Source: Ceriagrion tenellum (Eukaryota > Arthropoda > Insecta > Odonata > Coenagrionidae). Taken from it: a DNA stretch of 64,000 bases. The stretch is taken from assembly GCA_963169105.1 (NCBI GenBank), contig OY720642.1:20950965-21014964 (forward strand), given 5' to 3'. Made by a program: the position numbers and the translations under genes. The notes below the pieces were generated by a model. The model had not been told where the DNA came from. It ran no database searches and saw nothing but the letters and a program-made list of their open reading frames with translations. Of this stretch, positions 13,131 to 26,515 are shown in pieces. Positions within the stretch are counted from its first letter, which is position 1. Each line of letters opens with the position of its first letter.

Positions 13131-14990
13131 TCCCAGGAAAGTTTTTGCAACTAATTGTGTAATGTAATCCGTCTGTGGGAACCCTACCGTCACGAGGCAA
13201 TATTTTAGCGGAACTTTTTATATTAGTCCCGAAACAGCTCCGAATTTGTAATCCAAGACATTATTATTTTTTTTCTTGTATGGATAGGGGAAGCAGAGAT
13301 TCTCATCTCACCACTAAATCCGAAATGCAATCTATTTTTGCCAACAATTTCGATCATTAAATTTCAATATTTTAGCGTTTTTCATCGTACGAGTATAGGG
13401 GGGAGCCTTTATTTTGGGAATGAATTTTTGCAAGTTCATCGTCAATCCGTTAAGCTCGGCAAAGAATATCGCCGGAACGCTCGAATAAATTACAAAACCC
13501 GAATGAGTTCGTTTACGGCATGATTGAGAGAAGTTTTTAACGAGTTATGATTTCCCCGAGCACATCTGCGGCTTCATTTCCATAAAAATTAATTCCTTAC
13601 ATCAAACGAGTCTTTATTGGCTATAAAACATTTTATATTGCTATCAGAATTTTTGTTCTTTGTGATATGGGTCATTTTTTGCGGGGTCATACGTGACTAT
13701 TTGAAATATAGTTTCTTTAGTTGCCGGTAAAAAACAGTGTCGCCCTTTAAATGGTTTGATTCCTCTGAAATTAATTGAAAGATATGGATCGGAAAAAAAC
13801 ACATAACTTGGAATGGAGGAATTAAGCGTGTTTTGTAACAAAATGTATGCATATTTGACTATAGATCATTGAAACAATACATTAGTACTCTCCGAGCGAG
13901 CATTGCTAAGATAGTTCTTGAACAAATATAGCAAATGAGATAACCAGGATATGGATTTTAAAAAGTATACTAGAATTAAATATATAAAAACTAAATGTAA
14001 GACTAGACAAAAAACCAATTAGAGAAGGCACTTCAAATTGTTAACTAGAAATTTACAAAAAAATATTAATTCGGCTTGTAAATATGAAAGGAGGTCGATA
14101 GTTTAAAGTTCGAAAATAAACATAATTCCAGTAATAATAAATAAATTTTGTTATATCATTAATAAGTTATACCAAACTAAGAACCTGCATTTCATTAAAA
14201 TTCTAATCAGGCAACGCGCGAGGATTTTCTTTGCTAGGGATTCTCATTCACCTATATTTCATCCAAAGCTTTCAATTCCAATGAAAATCGTGAAAATATT
14301 TCATGGAGTCAGCGATGTCATAGAAATGATTTTGCGCGCACTCCGTACTCAAGTGGTTACATTATTTGAATCATAATTAAAGTGAGATTAAAATACTTGC
14401 ACTATAATGGATGAGAATGAAGTAGTTGCAAGGTGTTACTTTCCTTTGGGTTGCATTATTTAGAAGGGAAACTTTTTTAGAAGGCTATACCTCATCCCCC
14501 GTCCTCACGATACTCAGTGCTGAACTTCCTCAACTTTGGTCATCACTTCCTTCTCAGGATATATTTTCGCTCCCTTTCTCTCCTTCTTTTTCTCCTTGGT
14601 CCTTATTCCCGTAAACGTACACCCATTCCCCCTTTGCCCAGCGAGCATTAACTTTAAAGCTCTTATTTTTCTGCTTTACGCCGGTGCTTTTGCTCTGAGA
14701 AATTCTGAGCCTTATGCAAGTCTACGGCCAATCTTTGCGAGTCCCGCGAGGTACAGTCTTCTGATCCTGCAATTACGCTAAACAGTATATTCATCTGACT
14801 TTAATTTTACAACTTGCCATACAAAATTTTCTTTTTCGCGATCATCATAAACTTGCATATTTACTTTTTTGTTGTAAAAGCTGTTAAATGGTAGAGTCAA
14901 ATTTTATTTTGTATTATGCTTTGCGAGGCAGAAGTCATTGCTCTTCAAGAGCCTCATTTAAACTGATTAAGGAAGTTTCACCGCGACTTC
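13130..14990. other. AT-rich non-coding sequence
   Basis: No gene, RNA or transposon was recognised. Confidence 0.5.
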
Positions 14991-14994
14991 GGAT

Positions 14995-15057
14995 GCTATT
15001 CTGAATCGGGCGACGCTTTTTCTGGCTAACGCTATTCCTCGCTCCAGAATAGCGTCG
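14995..15057. repeat. Inverted-repeat element related to 16774-16818
   Basis: GCTATTCTG (14995-15003) is inverted at 15045-15053, and CGACGCT (15011-15017) is inverted at 15051-15057. TTTTCTGGCTAACGCTATTC followed by CCAGAATAGC recurs in decayed form at 16774-16818. It may be a small MITE-like repeat; the family is unknown. Confidence 0.5.
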
Positions 15058-15289
15058 GAAGCGATACGGTGCAGAAATTCAAGGCGTCGGTTCTGTCATG
15101 CTATTATTAACCATGCCCCTTAGGGTATGAAAACCTTCCGGTAAAGTAATTTGAAATTCTGCCAGCCGTTGACGTGCGATGTTTACGTTTTTCACCAACA
15201 GCTGAGAACTTCGCCATGGATGCCGTGAGTCTGGTGCATGAGAAAATGTTTTCAATAAATAATCCAACTACATTTTATTCAACGCTATG

Positions 15290-15960
15290 TTCGGATACTA
15301 TTACTATACTTTATTTTGCTCTGCAATTATCAGCTGATAGATAACTCTCTGATTATTTTAGATTTTATGAACGGGATTTCTGTTTAGGAATGTCTGGCGA
15401 TGTTTGTTATGTATGCCTATGTGAACGTATAACAGCTGCCTGAGCTGGGAAAACAATTTTAATTCCTATAATGTTAGTTCACCTCAGCATTGTTAAAGAA
15501 GCATTTCGCTTTCATGTATCTTTTAGGTTAATTTTTTAACGTTTATAACTTCACAATTTATTCGACGGAGCAGACGACGTTTGGATGCATGAGAATTGCA
15601 TGAATAAGCAAAATAACCCAGCATTATCTTCAAAGTATACTTTCATTTGCAGTTATCATTGGAGTTGTTACCTACAATAATCTAGTATTCCTTTTAATTC
15701 ATCAACTGATAGAAAACTCCAGGAGAACCTGTGTGGTGAACGGAAATTCAGTTCAGAAAATTCTTGCGAAGTTTGTTACATATTGACAAATAACGGATTA
15801 CCGAGCTGAGAGAACAAAATTAAGAAGTATAATTAAAGTTCAATTCAAAATTGTAATAAATCATACTATTTTTGTGTATCTGATGGGTTGTTTATTTTAT
15901 TTCCACCGCTTATCTGACTGAGCAGACGACGTTTGGATGCATACGAAGGGAGAGTAATGA
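15290..15960. repeat. Diverged tandem duplication, about 350-bp period
   Basis: The segments ending at about 15600 and about 15945 share GAGCAGACGACGTTTGGATG (15567 and 15921), CAGCTGATAGA/CAACTGATAGA, and GAGCTGGGAAAACAA/GAGCTGAGAGAACAA in the same order. Divergence is high, so the duplication is old. Confidence 0.65.
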
Positions 15961-16773
15961 TGTATAAGTGTATCAAGGAAAGTTATGTAATGGTAAATTT
16001 CAATTGTTTCATCGCGGATATTTGGAATTTATTACTGTAAATAGTCGTGGATTTAAAAAAGATCGTTAGACATCGCAATTTGCCTCTTGAAAATCTTGTG
16101 GGAACGCTAAGGAATGTGTGGATGGAAGTGAATATGAATAGGCAATCCGAGCAATATTTCGAGCCGACTTGTTTAAATAATACAACGGAAATGATAGGTG
16201 CAATTCTTAACGGAGAGAGTGAATACTCATCCTTTACGTGCAGAGCAGGTTTTTCTATTTTACCTTTTAACTTGTTATCCCCGACTGAGAGATGGGAAAA
16301 GTAATGCAATGAAAGAATAAAGCAATGAGATTCGATCGAAAAAAAATTACAGTGTACAATGGGAGGTACGGGAAAACGCAATGTCAAGGAGGGTCTGCAT
16401 TTTCATGTTTCAACTCAACTTAGTTAAGTTTTCAATAAGTTTGCTCACTTTTACTTCCCGACCAGCTAGGTTCATTTGGCTACTTATTATGAGAAGAATT
16501 ATGTATGCTTACTTAAATTAACGTATGGACAAGTCAAAGCTAATATTGTAATGTTTTTAGTAGCACTGTTCAATGTACATGTTGTAGAATCCTCGTTAAA
16601 TAAGGTATGGTAAAGAATCAGGTAGCCGTTTCACTCAAGGATATCTTGACTCTATTGAATAGCGCGGGAATAAGATCATCGCCCAAACAGCGTCGCTCCC
16701 AGGCGTCAGTCTCACGTACAGAATCGCAAAAAGCGACGTTGACGCTACTCCTCGGAACAAAAGCATCATGAAA

Positions 16774-16818
16774 GCTATTTCTGGCTAATATCGTTACCGC
16801 TATCTCATTCAGAATAGC
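16774..16818. repeat. Diverged second copy of the 15-kb inverted-repeat element
   Basis: CTATTTCTGGCTAA, then CGCTAT and CAGAATAGC, follow the order seen at 15016-15053. The surroundings (GCGTCG, GCGACG) also recur. Confidence 0.45.
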
Positions 16819-18060
16819 AGCCTTTGTGAGTCAAAATAAATACTATTGTCCCACTTCTTTTCAAATGGTTGAAATGATGAAATATGTTCTACATTGAAAA
16901 CCAAAATTAAGGCGCGAAAAAAATACCAAATATACCACGAATTTATTTTTAATAAACACATTTCACTGGTCATACATACCGACTGCAGCGTCCTTTATCT
17001 GAAATTGTCATAGCCTGACTTCAATTTTGGCGGTCATATGCTAATTTATCAAAATAATAGACGGTAATATGTATCTGTTTTATTTTTTATCAATTTCCTT
17101 GACGTTTTTGCTTTTTAAAATAGTTTCCATTAAAATGCCATTCGCATTAGATGGAAATATAATAATTTTCGGCGTATTTTCCCCATTCTTATAATGAACT
17201 TCATTTTTTTAAAGTAATTTTCAAAAATTGAAGCAAGAGAAGGTATATTTATATCGTTTACATCCAATAGAGGGCATATTTTTCTGTAAGTATCCATGCC
17301 GTGAATCGAATGTCATTTTTATCCTTTCTATAAAGAACTAATTGTTTCTAATCTATATAATATTAACTAGTAATTTTAAATTCTTGGATTCATTTTGCAT
17401 AATTGCTAACTCTTTGGCTGAAATTAAGCTAAATATCTGTTCCTCGAGGCACTTTGAGACAAATAGCGTAAAGTGAAGGGCAAGAAAATTATGGGTGTCC
17501 TTATAAGAGCCATGTAATAAAAATATTTTTATTTAATGAATATGAATAAAATATTTTATGGCTTACCAGAAAATTTTATGATCCACTTTTTAATTTTATT
17601 CGAACTTCTTGCACTCTGGAGCGAATGGTATTTCTTACGTTCTGAGAACTAATGAAATTAATTTACTAGCTACCGCAGACAATTAAGGAATATATGACAC
17701 TGCTATTAATGAGGAAATATCCCAAGAAACGCTTAATAATAGTTCCTGGAATGCAAATGGTTACGAACAAAATTATCTAAACTCTTGAGTTAAAAACGAG
17801 ACTTGGGAACATACCTCGACTCCTACGTTTTTAAGCATCGGTGTGCAATTAAAGAGCAGTGGCGTTACCATACCAGCATAATCTGGTTTATATGAAATAT
17901 AATTAGCCCTAATAGCCGCAGAGAACGTCCGCACTGTGAAGTACCCGCTCATGTTCAATACATATTCTCCGTGACGCATAAACCAAGTAAAAGAAACAAT
18001 GAAGATAATAAACAGCGATCTTAGGTGACCGAAACAAAAGACAGACGCTAAGCCAACTGA
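16819..18060. other. AT-rich non-coding sequence
   Basis: No gene, RNA or transposon was recognised; the 68-codon minus-strand frame at 17773-17979 shows no domain. Confidence 0.5.
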
Positions 18061-18409
18061 GTCAGCGTGCTTGAACTATTTCCCTGGGCACAAATGGACG
18101 GGAGGAAGAACGGGAGGAGGGAAAGAGACAGAAGGTGAGAAGGAGAGGGAAAGGAAAAAGGGAGCTCACGAGTATAAAAAAACACGTGCTTCCCTATGCT
18201 ACATTAACCGGGGACTACTTTTGCCAAGGAGCTTTTGTGTCCTTCAAGCCCTTGGGCTAAGTTCATTATGCTTGGCCTCAGCTCCCCCGTCTTTATTAAG
18301 GAATGGGAAGGCGGGTCGAGGAATTCGCTGCGCCGTCCCTCAACTTTTAGTGGAAAAGCTTCTCGCTACCGCTCCCCCGCACCTAGTCACCCCCACTCCA
18401 TCCCCCAGT

Positions 18410-19135
18410 TACCATACAGGGAGGATCCCCCAAACGTCCATCCGAACCCATACCAACCCCCTTTAAAACTCAAAGCCTCCCTTCGCCTCCCCGTGGCCAT
18501 TGCCCTCTCGTCTCAGCCCCATTCGTTCCCTCTACGACCACCACCCCCGCCCGAACAAGCATTCTCTTCGCCTTCTTTCTACAATCTCTCTCTCTTGCTC
18601 CTTACTTGAGGGTTGCGGGGGAAAAGGGAGATGAACACGTCTGGGAAACTGGAGGAGCGTAGGAAGGGATGGAGACGGGATGAGAGAGAATGGGGATGGG
18701 CGGCAGGATGAGGGAGATACAAAGAGAGAAGAACTTTGTCCGCAATGGTAGAGGAGAACGGAAGGGGTGTGTTGGGGGAGGTAGAGAATAAAAAAAGTAG
18801 GAAAAAAATGAAAACCTTCTTTCAACCATTTCACCCGAAAATGGAGACAGAAAAGATGAAACTGTGGAATAAAAAAGGAGACGCTCGGGGAGAGTGAATG
18901 CAAGTCCCCGGAAGAGAATCGGAAAAAATATAAAATGGAGGAGAGAGGGAGGGAAGAAGAAACCGGGGTAGGGGGAGGGAAGATAAAGGAAACAAATGAA
19001 GTGAGGCCGCCGTGACGGGAGAATCCAAGCTGAGTGGGAGATGAAGAAGGGGGTGTAAAACAAAATTGAGGGCAAAGGAAGATGAGCATTGGGAGGTCAA
19101 ACAAGAAAAGAAGAAACAAAAGATTTAAGGTGAAA
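18410..19135. repeat. Island with a pyrimidine-to-purine strand switch at about 18605
   Basis: 18410-18600 is C+T-rich and 18605-19135 is A+G-rich on the same strand; the switch is sharp (TTGCTCCTTACTTGAGGGTT). The 207- and 157-codon minus-strand frames are overlapping pyrimidine translations without domains. Confidence 0.65.
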
Positions 19136-20589
19136 TAGCTGGGAGAAATCATCAAACTGTACTTAGGGTGAGTAGGAGTTTTACTAGAAAATATTTGTTT
19201 TCATTATAAATTATTAGAAAAATTGAGATGATCTACTTTTACCACATTTTATTAAACCATTGTAGGTCATGACACTGAGTATAACTATAAAGCTTCGTAG
19301 TCAAATGTAGAAACTTGGTTCAGTTTAATACACCAATTGGCGTGATTACTGAATTGTTCAAAATTCGTGCAAGTAATTTTACAAAGTGACACCGATGAAT
19401 GGTCACTCAGATTTGCATTAACATTACCATGTGAATTTAACTGCCACCACCTAATTTCCGCGAGTATTCAGTCACAGAATTAGATCACTATCTGGATTTC
19501 TAGCAAATGAATGGTTTTTGTCATTTAAAGATTTTAATCATCATTTGCCTTGCTCACATTCTTCGCCACCTGATCCCATGATTACTCAAAATCCTCTCCT
19601 TTACCACCCTCTTCAACGAGTTGCGACCCCCAAGTAGGTTTTTTAGCTACTTTTTACTACCACCTTTTTATATCTACAATCTACCACTTTTCATACTTCC
19701 CATTCCGAAAAAATTATAATTTAGTTCTTTTAAATTAACTGATTTTGTCCTTCTCCAGGCTCACGACTTAAAAGTTCCGTTTATTCTGCCTTTTGTAAAC
19801 AAAAAGGAAGGAGAGTATTTGAGGCAAAATAAAAGCAGAAAGTTGGTTGTTTAAAGATAAATAGGGAATTTTGACTCGTAAATGTTAGGATAAGGAATAT
19901 GACTTGGTGAAAAAGATTGAAGCAAGAAAGGTCATATAAGAAAAGTAATGATTACAACGGAAGTATTTTGAAATACAAAAAGTACCTCAAGAGTGAATAT
20001 GGATGCTCAGAGAGTAAAAAATTAAATATATGAAAGAGCTACCCATGGGCATACGTTAATTGCACGCAAAAAATGTTTAAGAAGATATAAAGCACTGACA
20101 AATATTAATATTTTCGAGCAGTGGATTTTAAATAGTAAAAACAAACAATTTCTATGCCCCTTCCGTTATAAAGCTTTTAATTTAGCTGGCATTGCTTATA
20201 GTTCATTTCAGTCGAGGTTTCAGTGCCCAAATCTTCTCATCAGTGAGTTTTCTCTGCGAGCCTTTTATTATTTGCCACCGAGAATATCACGTAATACTTC
20301 CATGTTACGTCATGCGTACTAATAATAGACTGTGTGATTTGCCTAAACACAAATGAAACGCAGTTTAAAAATGGCATTCAATGAGACAATGGAGTGGCGA
20401 AGTTATTACGGAATAATATACAGCCTTGCAGAGTATTGCAGCAGGTGGTTGGAACATCATGTGAATGCTTGGAAGCAAAATTGAACAGGAAGATTTACTC
20501 CAAAAAAAGTGTAACTCATTGGGAGATCTGAAAACAGAGGACGTCTGTGAGTCAAGGGGAATTTGAGAGATGGAAAGTGATATGGTGTG
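19136..20589. other. AT-rich non-coding sequence
   Basis: No gene, RNA or transposon was recognised. Confidence 0.5.
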
Positions 20590-21720
20590 GGAGCGTAATA
20601 TTCTCCCTTCGTCGACATCTTTTCCTTTCAAGTCCTTTCATTTTCCTTGTTTCCTTGCCCGTTTGCCGCTTCGCTCTCCGAGGGGGGTGGAGAGAAGGTC
20701 GGAAGGGAATAACTGGGCACCCCTATACCTCATCGAATGCCACATCCTTAGACTCCGTCGCCCCCCATGAACCAATACCTTTCCACCACCTCGCACATGA
20801 CCTTGCCAAACCCTTTCGGAGGATGGTTTCGAGGGAGGGCGTCGGTTATTGATGGCTCCTGCCTGTCATTGGACAAGGAAGATATGAGGACACGGTGTGG
20901 GACGAGAGCGAGACGAGGGTGTGCGTGTGGAGTGGGAAGGGAGGGGGAAGGGAGGTCAGGACGTGAGGGAGGGTGAGAAAGAAAGGGGCCGAGAGGGTGA
21001 GACAAAGGAAGGGTGAGGGGTTGTGTGGATGGAGGATCGGAAAATGCTTCCCTTGGGTGGCGAAATATGAGGGCATCGGCTGGGGTGGAATTTTCGGTAG
21101 GGATGCAGGGTTTATAAGGGGGGAGGGAGAGAAGACTGGGCCTCGACACCCTGAAGGGGTTGAATGAAGAGGGGTTAAAGGTGGCGTAAGAGAGTGGGAT
21201 TTTTGGCGAGGTAGGGATGGAGAGGAGTGGGGGAGCAAAGATCGGTCCAGAGCGAAGGGAAATAAAAGGTCCATGCTTTGCGGAACGGTTGACGTAAATG
21301 GGGATCTGAGAGGGAGGAGGGGGGGTGAGGAGATAAGGAAGGGGAAGAAGGGGATGGGTGTCACAAGAGGGTTGCGTTAAGTGGGCGGCCATGGAGTGGG
21401 GGAGGGATTTCGCGATGGAGGGGAGAGACGGGAGGGGACTGTGGGACGGCCAAGTGAGTTCATAAGGCGAGAGCAGCGTGGGTGAGGTGTTTTGGTCGGT
21501 GTAGGGTTGAAGTATTAAGTGAAAAAGTGATATATCACCCGCCGTGTATTGTGCCGGCGACAGGCGGCCTTTTAAAACCGTCGCATTAGCAGCTGCAGGG
21601 ACCCACCTATGGACCGCTGCGTCGAGGGGATACATTGCCCGGGAGAAGATAATATGGACCACCTTTCGGCGAACCCGTCTCGTATCACATAAAACGGTGG
21701 AATGCGGTCTTTGCCTTCTC
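20590..21720. repeat. Purine-rich GC island containing a 390-codon spurious frame
   Basis: 20820-21480 is strongly G+A-rich on the + strand. The minus-strand frame 20748-21920 (390 codons) is the longest in the window, but it is Pro/Ser/Leu-rich, overlaps a second 172-codon frame of the same composition, and shows no domain, conserved motif or splice evidence. The part at 21540-21720 is balanced and GC-rich with no recognised identity. Confidence 0.6.
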
Positions 21721-24700
21721 AATTTTGCCTGATTAAAGCACTTTACTACGGATGTTTTGCAAGTCAAGTCCTCATTTTGCGCTTGTATACCACTCTCCAG
21801 AGGGCATAAAAAGTCCAAGCCAGCATAATCAAGGCTCTTAGTGTCTCGAAATTTCCGTGTTGCAGAATCCCATTCCACAAAATAAGGATGAAAGTAGGGG
21901 AGATTAAAAAAACCGGTCAATAAGGCCAGTTATAGCTCTGGACTTGACTGTACTAGCTAGATAAGAAATAACTAAAAATATTAATTTTTAATGAAACCTA
22001 AACACAAACAAAAGTACTCATTGATAGAGCTAGGCAATAATAGTAAGACAATATTTCGCTATAAAAACATGAGCAATATAAATTTCATAACAATTAAGCG
22101 TAGTAAAAAGTATGTTTCCTCCACTAATGTTCAATCTTAATCCGATCAAAGGTGCCTGGTGGCACGGAAATTTTGGGATTGAGCCTTAGATTTTGAAAAA
22201 TAAGTACAAGGGACAAATGCGAGAAAAACTGCTGGCAGTGTCAACAATCGAAGGTGAATTTGCTCCCCCTCGAGGTTATTGCTAATTGAGAAATTTAACA
22301 TAAACTAACAAAACTTCAGATACAGGAATAGCACTATATTAAAAGACGTGATTTACTGCAAATTTCGTTAATCCAGGTCTGAGTGTCATGGCCTACAGTA
22401 AAAGCGACTCAATGGCGTCAGTCTTTAAATCACCAAAAATATTATTCACCTACATTGCAAACTGATAGATTAATAGGTAAAAGCAATCATTCTAACCATC
22501 ACTCCTCAAAGAGTAAACTTTGATTAATAAGAAAAACTAAGCTTTTCACAGTAATTTGGCATACTTAAGGTCTCTAAATAACGCAAAAAGTTGAGTGATG
22601 CATGAGACCACATGAAAGACGTTTAATATTTCATTGCAAAGAACAAACGGGAATTCCAAGCTTGACTCCTATGAATTGTGAGCTCAACAGCTTCGTGTAG
22701 CGTGACGGGAATTGAAATGAGCCGGGGTCATAAGAGGAGGAAAAATTAGATGAAGCAACGAGTAAACAAAAATTTGAAGTTAAACCATTGTTGAACGACT
22801 GTATATAAACAATGTATATAAAAGTAATGGGAGTAGCCGTGACTTGGAAGGAAGAGAGGTAGAGGCTACCGGACATAGTTCTTTTTAAAGAGATAATAAT
22901 AGAGGTCACTGTAATATTTGCTTCATAGACAGACACGAAATGCTTAAATAACTTACAATTCGGCTTCAACAGGATCGCGAGGTCTTAAGCCACGAGTAAA
23001 ACTCAGATAAGGGAGGAGGAAAACACGCGTCGGGGAGGGAATTTTTCAAATATAACTTTAGTGACATAAGAAAAAGTAATTTCATTTCCACTTTCATACG
23101 GAGTATTTTGCTTGAAATATTTACTTTACTTTTTAAATAAAAACTTGACAATACTTGTTGGCCTTGGTATACCCATGGGATATGTATCCATACATGCATC
23201 TGCTGTGTGATAGCAGGCAAAGATATCTACGGCGAGAGCTTTCACGCATAAACATTTAACTACCAGGAGTAAATAATAACGTTGGCACCCTTCTAGCGTA
23301 GATACTGGCGTAAACTTAAACTACTTCAAAATACATGGCTTGAGTCGTGTATGGATCGGAAAGCTACGCGTGAAGCGACATGTGCGACTTGAGCATCATG
23401 CACCTTGTACCGCAGACCGCTGCACACACCGGAGAAGGTGGGATCGGGCTAGCGAGGCGGTAAGATTTCCAACTAAAAATCTCGTGGGCATGGTTTAGAA
23501 CGTCGGTATTAACGATATCATATGCAATTTACTAATTTACTATTTAAGTGACATATTGACTAGTACTTCTTACTTTTTCCAGCAATTTACCTTCACTCCT
23601 CTATTAATCATTTGCTTGTCCGTAGCACGCTCTAAATTAGGGACACAAAATACAGTCCAAGTTTACGCATGCATTGTATGCAGTAATAAGGTATGGACAT
23701 ATTTAATATAATAAAGATATGAGAGATGGTAATCCAGATCCTTTGAATAGAGTCTGAGACCATTCGCCAACAAACTGTAGCTGAAACCCGAAAAACGTTA
23801 TTAAATAGGCCTTTTCATTATATTTTCCAAAAGTAATCGAAAAGCGAGATTGATTTTCTGAAGCTATTGTTTCATGATTTAAAATCGGATTGAGTATATA
23901 TTGAGAGACAACTGAGGTAAATAACCTGACGGAATGTATGTTACAATTCCATGAGTACATAATTCTATTGAAATCAACCTCTTTCCTTCCTCCGGTAACA
24001 ATAAAAGAAATAACCCACCCAATCAATGCATCAAATGCGATTATAGTAATGCGCCTTTTGAAACGAGCTTTGTGAAATCCTCGTCATTCACACATTACAA
24101 ATAAATTTACAATTAAGAGTTCAATGCTTTGCTGATACTTTATTTCATTTTAATCAGCGTAACAAAAATTTGATTAATGTCTCTCATGACCCACTAACAA
24201 AGTACTTCAGAATTCATTTAATCGATCTGAGTTAACATACTATCCTTTAACAATATTGGCTGTCACTTCAGGTGCAATAAAAACATGTAAAAAAGGAAGT
24301 GATTTTGGTGTCCACATTTATTGTGCAGAGACACTGCATCCCATTATTCGATTTAAAGTGATTAGTTTTCCCCGTTGGAATTTTGTGTAATTTAAGTGCC
24401 AATTTATGTTATACAAGATCACCGAAAATGTATTCATTACATAAAATCAGTCATTTTATGTTATAAATTATAGTAATTCTACTGACCCGAAGTTTTACTA
24501 TAACTTTTATCTCAAAATTTTATCGTAAAGTTTACTGCTATTCTAAGCAATACAATACGAATTTATGTGTAGTATGGAATTGAGTAATTTTTTTTAGAAA
24601 TATAGGAAAATTCCCCCCTTATTTTTTCAGCAGTTGTATATTAAGAAGTACCATAAATGTGAGAAAATACATTTCGTTAATGCTGGGTTATCAAAGGTCC

Positions 24701-25114
24701 GAAAGTTGTTAAAATAAGCTAACAGAGTTGTTTTGATGTCAAATGAGAATTTGTATTTTATAATCAACATCAGACAGCTGGCAATTTTTATTTTGCATTA
24801 ACAATGAGAATAAACATAAGAAATGGTCTTCGGTTGGCTGGTAGGTTATTTTGGAAGGCGGCCGGAAGCTGGAGTAACTTGCGACATTGATGTCTGGCGA
24901 GTATATTTCCAAGTAAAGAATTGTTTGACGAAAGGTGGAAACATAAGAGGAATCATAACGTTGGCAGTAGTCTGCTCTTCATACATATCCATATACTGCT
25001 CAACCAACCGCTACAGAAAGTGTGGCAACCAATTATTTAATAGGCACCACTATATACAACATTTCGGGCTACCAAATGAGCGTGAAGCTAGAAATGCTAG
25101 AACATCAGCTGTGT
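21721..25114. other. AT-rich non-coding sequence with one SINE-like fragment
   Basis: Only the tRNA-like fragment at 23442-23510 stands out. Frames of 84-112 codons (22631-22969, 23703-24026, 24823-25116) have no recognised content. Confidence 0.5.
23442..23510 (+). repeat. tRNA-Leu/Ser-like SINE fragment
   Basis: TAGCGAGGCGG (23450-23460) matches the Pol III A box at 10 of 11 positions. It is followed by a perfect AGATTT/AAATCT stem in anticodon-arm position and, 31 bp after the A box, by a degraded B box GGTTTAGAACG. The layout resembles a class II tRNA but the T arm is decayed, so a functional tRNA is unlikely. Confidence 0.45.
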
Positions 25115-25445
25115 AAAGCTGTAAAAGATGGTTTTTGAAAATATTATGTGTATTTTGAGAGTTTTTTTAGTAAAGCTCAGTTTTTATTATGGTCACTTAT
25201 TGTGGGTAGAAGGAAAAAATTATTTTCTACGCTTGGCAATGTGGCTCTCATATTTTATCACAATGCTTATTTTATCGCTCGACAGAATGCGGTGCCATAA
25301 TCTCTGTGTCACACCAAAACACGTTGGCTCTAATGCTTTCAGGAATTCTAAGCCTAGCGTGCAGCGTACGAGTCCACACCACCTCCCAGCATAATACCTC
25401 AAAAACCAGTGAAATATCCTATGATCGCGTGTAGCTTTTTCAGCC
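25115..25445 (-). pseudogene. CR1-like element fragment, same family as the copy at 53 kb
   Basis: The segment aligns in order with 53360-53690: TTTTATTATGGTCACTTATTGTG against TTTTATTGTGGTCGCATTTTGTG (split here), CTCTGTGTC, and AAGCCTAGCGTGCAGC against AAGCCTAGCGTGTAGC. It therefore covers the far C-terminal coding part and the proximal 3' UTR of the same minus-strand family. No tail with the GATGTA repeat is visible. The apparent 88-codon + strand reading frame at 25128-25394 is a shadow. Confidence 0.7.
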
Positions 25446-25870
25446 AAAAGAATAAGCACTATGTACAATGCTCTTATCCAATATCGTGTTATGCTTATAT
25501 AGGAATAATTGATCCCTTTTATTAGAAAAAAAAAATTCGTTATTCAAATTTTTGTCAAGCAAATAATTTGTTTAATCTAAAGCGGCCAGGGAATGAGTTC
25601 CACCTTAAGGTTGGAGTATCGGATATTTTGGATTGGATTTCTGGCAATACACCGCATTTGCTTACTGAAAAATCTCTTATTACTCATGTCTATCAATATT
25701 AAATTAATAAAATGACAATGTTTATTAAATTCATGATCCGAAAATCTTTATCTGATTGAGAAATGTTGTTAAAAATCGCAAGGATGTTAGTGCCACAGCT
25801 AGGAGTGGGTCAGATGTGGTAATTTGACTCAAAAATTTAACTAAGAATTTAGGATGGGGTTCAAACGTAG

Positions 25871-26515
25871 AACACAAACGTAAAAGCTTTACAAATGTTA
25901 CATTGGGTAATGAGAAACCTCATAGAGAGCAGCACGACCACTATAGAGAAGGCCTATAAAACCCTGGTTCGACCAACGCTAGAGTACGCATCTCTTGTAT
26001 GGGACCCACACAAGAAAAGAGAGGTGATGAACTTGGAGAAGGTGCAAGGAAAAGAGACTAGGTATGTTCTGGGGAAACACAATAAAACAGAGAGCGTAAC
26101 AGAAATTCTTAGAGCAGCAGGATGGGAGAGTTTACAGGTGAAGAGAAAAAGGAGTAGGCTATGTGGGATGTACAAAATACTGAGTGAGGAAAATGCATGG
26201 CATGAATTTGCGAAGGACATAATGAAGCCAAACTTTGTGGGAAAAAATTATCACCAGCTCAAGATCCAATCACCGAGGACAAGTGCCGATTACAAAGGAC
26301 AAATATTTAACAGTTATTATTCTTGAGCAGAACCATACGGGACTGGAACAACCTACCAGCAAAAATATTTGAGCCCTTCCCAAAAAAATTATGTATTTTT
26401 AAAAATTGGTTAAAGAAGTAGAAGGTTTCAAAGTATATTCTTTTACTCGGCTGTTTTTAATGTTACCACCAGGCCAATGGTCTACTTGTAACTGTTTTAT
26501 TGTAATAATTTAAAA
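25871..26515 (+). pseudogene. CR1/Jockey-type non-LTR retrotransposon: reverse transcriptase C-terminus and 3' UTR
   Basis: Open codons to 26326 contain KAYKTLVRPTLEYASLVWDP, then LEKVQGKETRYVLG, SVTEILRAAGWESLQ and RKRSRLCGMYKIL. This is the classic C-terminal tail of CR1/L2/Jockey-type reverse transcriptases. A frameshift near 26320 moves the last part into another frame, where SRTIRDWNNLPAKIF leads to a stop at 26419-26421; this is the family's usual FFPRTIRDWN ending. A stop at 25868 and loss of the catalytic domain show 5' truncation, usual for these elements. Downstream, ACCACCAGGCCAATGGTCTA (26465-26484) resembles the 3' UTR signature seen on the other strand near 53.3 and 59.2 kb, followed by an A-rich end near 26515. 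Confidence 0.88.

Noticed and set aside
18532..19155. 207-codon minus-strand frame
   Set aside because: Composition-driven frame crossing the pyrimidine-to-purine switch; no recognisable domain.
20748..21920. 390-codon minus-strand reading frame, the longest in the window
   Set aside because: It lies mostly in a purine-rich block, is Pro/Ser/Leu-rich, overlaps another long frame of similar composition, and shows no domain. Stop codons are simply rare in such sequence.
24823..25116. 97-codon + strand frame
   Set aside because: No recognised domain or family; it abuts a minus-strand CR1-like fragment and has no supporting gene context.
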